Shown here one piece after another: positions 61,082 to 64,000 of a DNA stretch of 64,000 bases. Numbering within the stretch: the first letter of the stretch is position 1; every line of letters starts with the position of its first letter. A model generated the notes under the pieces. That model was not told where the DNA came from and searched no databases. It saw nothing but the letters and a program-made list of their open reading frames with translations. The stretch is taken from NCBI RefSeq assembly GCF_001270265.1, contig NZ_LGAP01000004.1, positions 1-64,000 of the forward strand. The letters are read 5' to 3'. Made by a program: the position numbers and the translations under genes. The stretch comes from Ensifer adhaerens. GTDB taxonomy: Bacteria; Pseudomonadota; Alphaproteobacteria; Rhizobiales; Rhizobiaceae.

Positions 61082-61205
61082 CGTGTTCGCGCGAACACGC
61101 GACTGCATAATTCCTTAAATCGGATCCGATTTATGGACGAAATTATGCAGCAATTTAAAGCATTACAGCGCCTTTGCGCGTCCTATTTGACGCGCAGCGC
61201 TGTAA
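61082..61205. repeat. Rhizobial intergenic mosaic repeat
   Basis: Three parts: the palindrome CGTGTTCGCGCGAACACG (61082-61099); a block with TAAATCGGATCCGATTTA and AATTATGCAGCAATTTAAAG; and a two-step hairpin, TTACAGCGC plus TGCGCGTC pairing with GACGCGCA plus GCGCTGTAA (61163-61205). Sequences like the last two recur in Sinorhizobium intergenic regions; a relative lies at 62276. Confidence 0.75.
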
Positions 61206-61225
61206 GGACGGTGAAGAGACGACCC

Positions 61226-61951
61226 ATGCACAGGCTTGCTCACGCACTATCGGCTCCAGCAGACAGCACGGCGATCTCCGCGCGCGCCATCGTCCACGGC
61301 GTCGAAGCCGTCTGCGATCCGCTCGGCAGCCTCTATTTGCCGGAGACGCGAACGCTTGTCGTTTCCGATCTGCATCTGGAAAAGGGATCGGCCTTCGCGC
61401 GGCGCGGCATGATGCTGCCGCCCTACGACACGCTCGCCACCCTGCGCGTGCTCGAAGCGGCGATCACCCGCCATGACCCCAGACTGATCATCAGCCTCGG
61501 CGACAATTTCCACGACCGGGTCGGTTCGGCGGCAATGCCCGATACCTTCCGTCACATGATCGCGGCGATGGCGATGGGGCGGGAGTGGGTGTGGATCAAT
61601 GGCAACCATGACCCCGATGGCGCTTCAGGCCTGCCCGGCATATCGCTGGACGAATTCCGCCACGCGGGCCTCACCTTTCGCCATGAACCGTCGAGGGGCG
61701 AGGCGTCAGGGGAAGTTGCCGGCCACCTGCACCCGGCAGCGACCGTTGTTCGGCGGGAGAAGTCGGTGCGACGGGCCTGCTTTGCCACCGATGGGACGCG
61801 GCTGCTGATGCCGGCCTTCGGTGTCACCACCGGTGGTCTCGACCTGCGCCACCGGGCAATGACCGGCCTGTTCGATCGCGCCAAGCTGGTCGCCCACATG
61901 CTCGGTCGCGACCGGATCTATTCGGTCCGCTTTACGAACCTGATCGCTTGA
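61226..61951 (+). CDS. Ligase-associated metallophosphoesterase
   Basis: A 241-residue calcineurin-like phosphoesterase. Metal-binding motifs 'VVSDLHLEKGSAFARRG', 'SLGDNFHD', 'INGNHDPD' and 'VAGHLHP' are complete. Proteins of this type accompany the ligase-associated helicase and are believed to take part in DNA repair, perhaps cleaning DNA ends. The start at 61226 fits conservation; the frame is open 31 codons upstream through the repeat. Confidence 0.92.
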   Translation: MHRLAHALSAPADSTAISARAIVHGVEAVCDPLGSLYLPETRTLVVSDLHLEKGSAFARRGMMLPPYDTLATLRVLEAAITRHDPRLIISLGDNFHDRVGSAAMPDTFRHMIAAMAMGREWVWINGNHDPDGASGLPGISLDEFRHAGLTFRHEPSRGEASGEVAGHLHPAATVVRREKSVRRACFATDGTRLLMPAFGVTTGGLDLRHRAMTGLFDRAKLVAHMLGRDRIYSVRFTNLIA

Positions 61952-61958
61952 TTATCCG

Positions 61959-62195
61959 TCAGAACGCGTTGAAGGTCAGCGTCGTCAACGATCGGGAAAT
62001 GCCGGGGACCGTGGCGATGTTGTCGTTGATGAACTTGCCGATGTCCTGGCCTTCTTCAATGTAGATCTTGAGCAAGAGGTCGTAGTCGCCGCTCGTCGAG
62101 TACATTTCAGAAACGATCTCCTTGCGGTAGATCTCGTCGGCAACCTCGTAGGTCTTGCCGGGAGCGCACTGCAACTGGACGAAAATCGGTTTCAT
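61959..62195 (-). CDS. Stand-alone Lrp/AsnC ligand-binding domain protein
   Basis: A 78-residue protein that consists of only the RAM (effector-binding) domain of Lrp/AsnC regulators: 'MKPIFVQLQCAPGKTYEVAD', then 'VSEMYSTSGDYDLLLKIYIE' with the Gly-Asp-Tyr-Asp hallmark. There is no helix-turn-helix. Such proteins form rings and may bind amino acids. The start at 62195 fits the family. Confidence 0.92.
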   Translation of the reverse strand: MKPIFVQLQCAPGKTYEVADEIYRKEIVSEMYSTSGDYDLLLKIYIEEGQDIGKFINDNIATVPGISRSLTTLTFNAF

Positions 62196-62275
62196 GGAGT
62201 TTCCCCTGTTTCTGCTTACAGCGCCGCGCGCCAAACATGGCGCGCTAAGGACACTGTAACACTATAAATTTGCGG

Positions 62276-62317
62276 CATAATTTTCTCCTTAAATCGATTC
62301 CGATTTAAGGAATTATG
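62276..62317. repeat. Second copy of the rhizobial palindromic repeat
   Basis: CATAATT-N4-CCTTAAATCG-N2-CCGATTTAAGG-AATTATG, an interrupted palindrome of about 40 bases whose right arm (CCGATTTAAGGAATTATGCAG) matches the block at 61120-61150. Confidence 0.7.
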
Positions 62318-62379
62318 CAGTAGGCCTTCTTTAGCTGTCCGGCGAGCAAAAGGGAACGTCGGCCGACTGCCGTCAAAGA

Positions 62380-63183
62380 CTATTCCTTGCGGAAGAGCAG
62401 GCTCGCGCCCCAGCCGGTGATGACGGCGAGCAACACCGCAAACAGGCCGTAGAAGAACGGTTGCTGATGCGCCGTCTGGGTGATCACCTGCTCCACACCC
62501 GTCTTGACGACGCGCAACGGCAGCGCCTTGGCGGCAACGAAGGTGCCGTCGCGGAAGAGATAGGCACGCACCACATGCACCCCGTTCGGCACGTTGGCCG
62601 GCAGGCGGACCGATGCCTTGAACAGGCTGGAGCTGATGAATTGCACGCCGCCCGGATCGCGCTCATAGACGCCGCTGGTCTCGCGGATGCGGCGGAAGGC
62701 ATTGCGGAACTCGCCGAGATTGCTGCCGTCGCCGACGAAACCGAGCGGCACGAGCCGCATATGGTCGACACCGATGCCCATATTGCCCATTTCGCCCGGC
62801 GGGGCGATCGTCTCGATGTCACGCGTGCTCGACAGCGAATAGGATTCCGGCACCAGCTCGAAGGTCATGGAGCTGGTGTTCACCCAGATGCCGAAAACGC
62901 GCTCCTTCTTGCGCACCGTGGCGTTGTCTTTCGGGCCCTCGAGCGAAACGATGATGTTGTATTTGCCCTGCACCAGGAGATTGGGGTCGAAACCGTCGAC
63001 CGCACCGAAGATCGTCAGGTCGGCGCCACGGAAATCCGAGGTGATGGCGATTTCGTCGGTCGAGATGCCGATCTCCAGCTTTTCGGTGAAGTCGTTGGCA
63101 TTCTCGTCCTGCATCTGGGCGCCGGCGGGAGCCGCGAAAGCCAAAGTCAGGGCTGCAAGGGCGATGCGGGCGAGATGGGTCAT
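62380..63183 (-). CDS. TIGR02186 family membrane-anchored periplasmic protein
   Basis: A 267-residue protein with signal peptide ('IALAALTLAFAAPAGAQ'), a periplasmic beta-rich domain ('EKLEIGISTDEIAITSDFRG', 'GVDHMRLVPLGFVG') and one C-terminal helix ('YGLFAVLLAVITGWGASLLF'). This is the TIGR02186 family of Alphaproteobacteria, nearly always coupled to a TauE-type transporter. The start codon overlaps the stop of that gene by one base (TGATG). Function is unknown but should be tied to the transporter. Confidence 0.92.
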   Translation of the reverse strand: MTHLARIALAALTLAFAAPAGAQMQDENANDFTEKLEIGISTDEIAITSDFRGADLTIFGAVDGFDPNLLVQGKYNIIVSLEGPKDNATVRKKERVFGIWVNTSSMTFELVPESYSLSSTRDIETIAPPGEMGNMGIGVDHMRLVPLGFVGDGSNLGEFRNAFRRIRETSGVYERDPGGVQFISSSLFKASVRLPANVPNGVHVVRAYLFRDGTFVAAKALPLRVVKTGVEQVITQTAHQQPFFYGLFAVLLAVITGWGASLLFRKE

Positions 63184-64000
63184 CAGAAACCGAACCCCGC
63201 TGACACGACGGAATAGATATCCTTCGGCGGAATGACGAGCTCGATCGCCAGGCGGATGCCGACGGCAAGGACAAGCAGCGCCAGCAGCGCGCGCAACTGC
63301 TCGCCGCGCAGCTTCTGTCCGACCCGCACGCCATATTGCGCGCCGATGACGCCGGCGATCATCAGCACGAAGGCGAGCACGATATCGACGGTATAGTTGG
63401 TCGAGGCCTGGACGATGACCGTGTAGGCGGAAACGAAGACGATCTGGAACAGCGAGGTGCCGACGACGACATTGGTCGGGATGCGCAGGAGATAAATCAT
63501 CGCCGGGACCATGATGAAGCCGCCGCCGACACCCATGACCGACGTCAGGATGCCGATGCAGAAACCAAGGGCCGCAACGGGAATGACGCTCAGATAGATC
63601 TTCGATTTCTTGAACCGCATCTTCAGCGGCAGCCCGTGCACCCAGTTGTGCTGGCCCGGGCGGCGTAGCGACGTCGCCTGGTTCTTGGCGGCCTTGCGCA
63701 TCGCGCGCACGCTTTCCCACAGCATCAGGCTGCCGACCGAGCCCAGCAGCACCACATAGAGCAGCGAGATGACGAGATCGAGCTGACCGGCCCGACGCAA
63801 GAATGAAAAGAGCCAGACACCGAGCGTCGCACCCAAAAGACCGCCGCACAGAAGCACCGTGCCGAGCTTGATGTCGATCGTGCCGCGCCGGAAATGGGTG
63901 ATGGCGCCTGATATCGACGATGCCACGACCTGGTTGGCGCCGGTCGCGACAGCGACCACGGGCGGGATGTTGTAGAAGATCAGGAGAGGCGTGATCAGGA
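63183..64000 (-). CDS. TauE/SafE sulfite exporter family protein (truncated by window end)
   Basis: A TSUP-family permease with about eight helices, cut by the window; the frame stays open to base 64000, so the N-terminus is missing. Diagnostic parts are 'VAVATGANQVVASSISGAIT', 'DIKLGTVLLCGGLLGATLGV' and the second repeat 'GILTSVMGVGGGFIMVPAMI' with 'VGTSLFQIVF'. Members export sulfite, sulfoacetate or other organosulfur anions. It is coupled to the TIGR02186 gene downstream. Confidence 0.92.
   Translation of the reverse strand, partial: LITPLLIFYNIPPVVAVATGANQVVASSISGAITHFRRGTIDIKLGTVLLCGGLLGATLGVWLFSFLRRAGQLDLVISLLYVVLLGSVGSLMLWESVRAMRKAAKNQATSLRRPGQHNWVHGLPLKMRFKKSKIYLSVIPVAALGFCIGILTSVMGVGGGFIMVPAMIYLLRIPTNVVVGTSLFQIVFVSAYTVIVQASTNYTVDIVLAFVLMIAGVIGAQYGVRVGQKLRGEQLRALLALLVLAVGIRLAIELVIPPKDIYSVVSAGFGF

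Overview
The window is GC-rich, densely packed alphaproteobacterial chromosome and looks like Sinorhizobium/Ensifer (Rhizobiaceae). The best evidence is a complete rkp-1 type capsule (K-antigen) locus in the order known from S. meliloti: rkpU-like export gene, divergent rkpA-rkpG-rkpH-rkpI-rkpJ, then a convergent kpsF. It is embedded in typical rhizobial core synteny (murA/DUF2948/hisD/UPF0262/phosphatase/infA/maf/yacG). Rhizobial intergenic repeats and several Rhizobiales-only small proteins agree with this. Species cannot be fixed from the sequence alone.

Layout. 1-1.1 kb: the end of a type I secretion adaptor gene and two fragmentary transposases, abutting the 3' end of tRNA-Phe; this looks like the edge of an island. 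1.4-7.5 kb: a minus-strand housekeeping block (yacG, maf, infA, phosphatase, UPF0262, hisD, DUF2948, murA, small protein), split by a 270-bp inverted-repeat element. 7.6-9.5 kb: tRNA-Thr, an orphan gene, a cold-shock gene and a 24-residue membrane peptide. 9.5-11.4 kb: NAD salvage (pncB, pncA). 11.6-27.1 kb: capsule locus. 27.2-31.8 kb: Rrf2 regulator, short ORFs behind a structured leader, and secDF. 31.9-40.0 kb: a tetR-aruH-aruI operon divergent from a polar amino-acid ABC transporter plus an M20 amidohydrolase, apparently for arginine or related guanidino compounds. 40.3-42.9 kb: cyanide-insensitive bd-type oxidase with a DUF2474 small protein. 43-46.5 kb: chorismate mutase, galE, aminotransferase, mscL. 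46.7-51.0 kb: a CrbS-like transporter/histidine kinase hybrid convergent with a LuxR-type response regulator. 51-58.4 kb: pyrD, MATE pump, CAP-domain lipoprotein, methyltransferase, YitT, and an Rrf2/AhpD-like pair with a clear palindromic operator. 58.5-64 kb: ligase-associated helicase and phosphoesterase, a stand-alone Lrp ligand-binding domain protein, and a TIGR02186/TauE pair cut by the window end.

The most interesting system is rkpA-G-H. It pairs an iterative reducing PKS/FAS (KS-AT-DH-degenerate MT-ER-KR-ACP, no thioesterase) with an alpha-oxoamine synthase and a 3-ketodihydrosphingosine-reductase-like SDR. This is the enzyme logic of sphinganine and sphinganine-analogue (fumonisin-type) synthesis. 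I infer that it makes an amino-lipid connected with capsule assembly, where RkpI (LtaS/phosphoglycerol transferase fold) and RkpJ (KpsS-like) would act. Non-coding signals worth attention are a three-unit 25-bp hairpin array with compensatory base changes (43.0 kb), a 270-bp inverted-repeat element and a 20-bp derivative of it (2.7 and 43.5 kb), a structured leader with a 31-codon ORF (28.2 kb), and palindromes at 13.1, 28.65, 56.6 and 58.4 kb.
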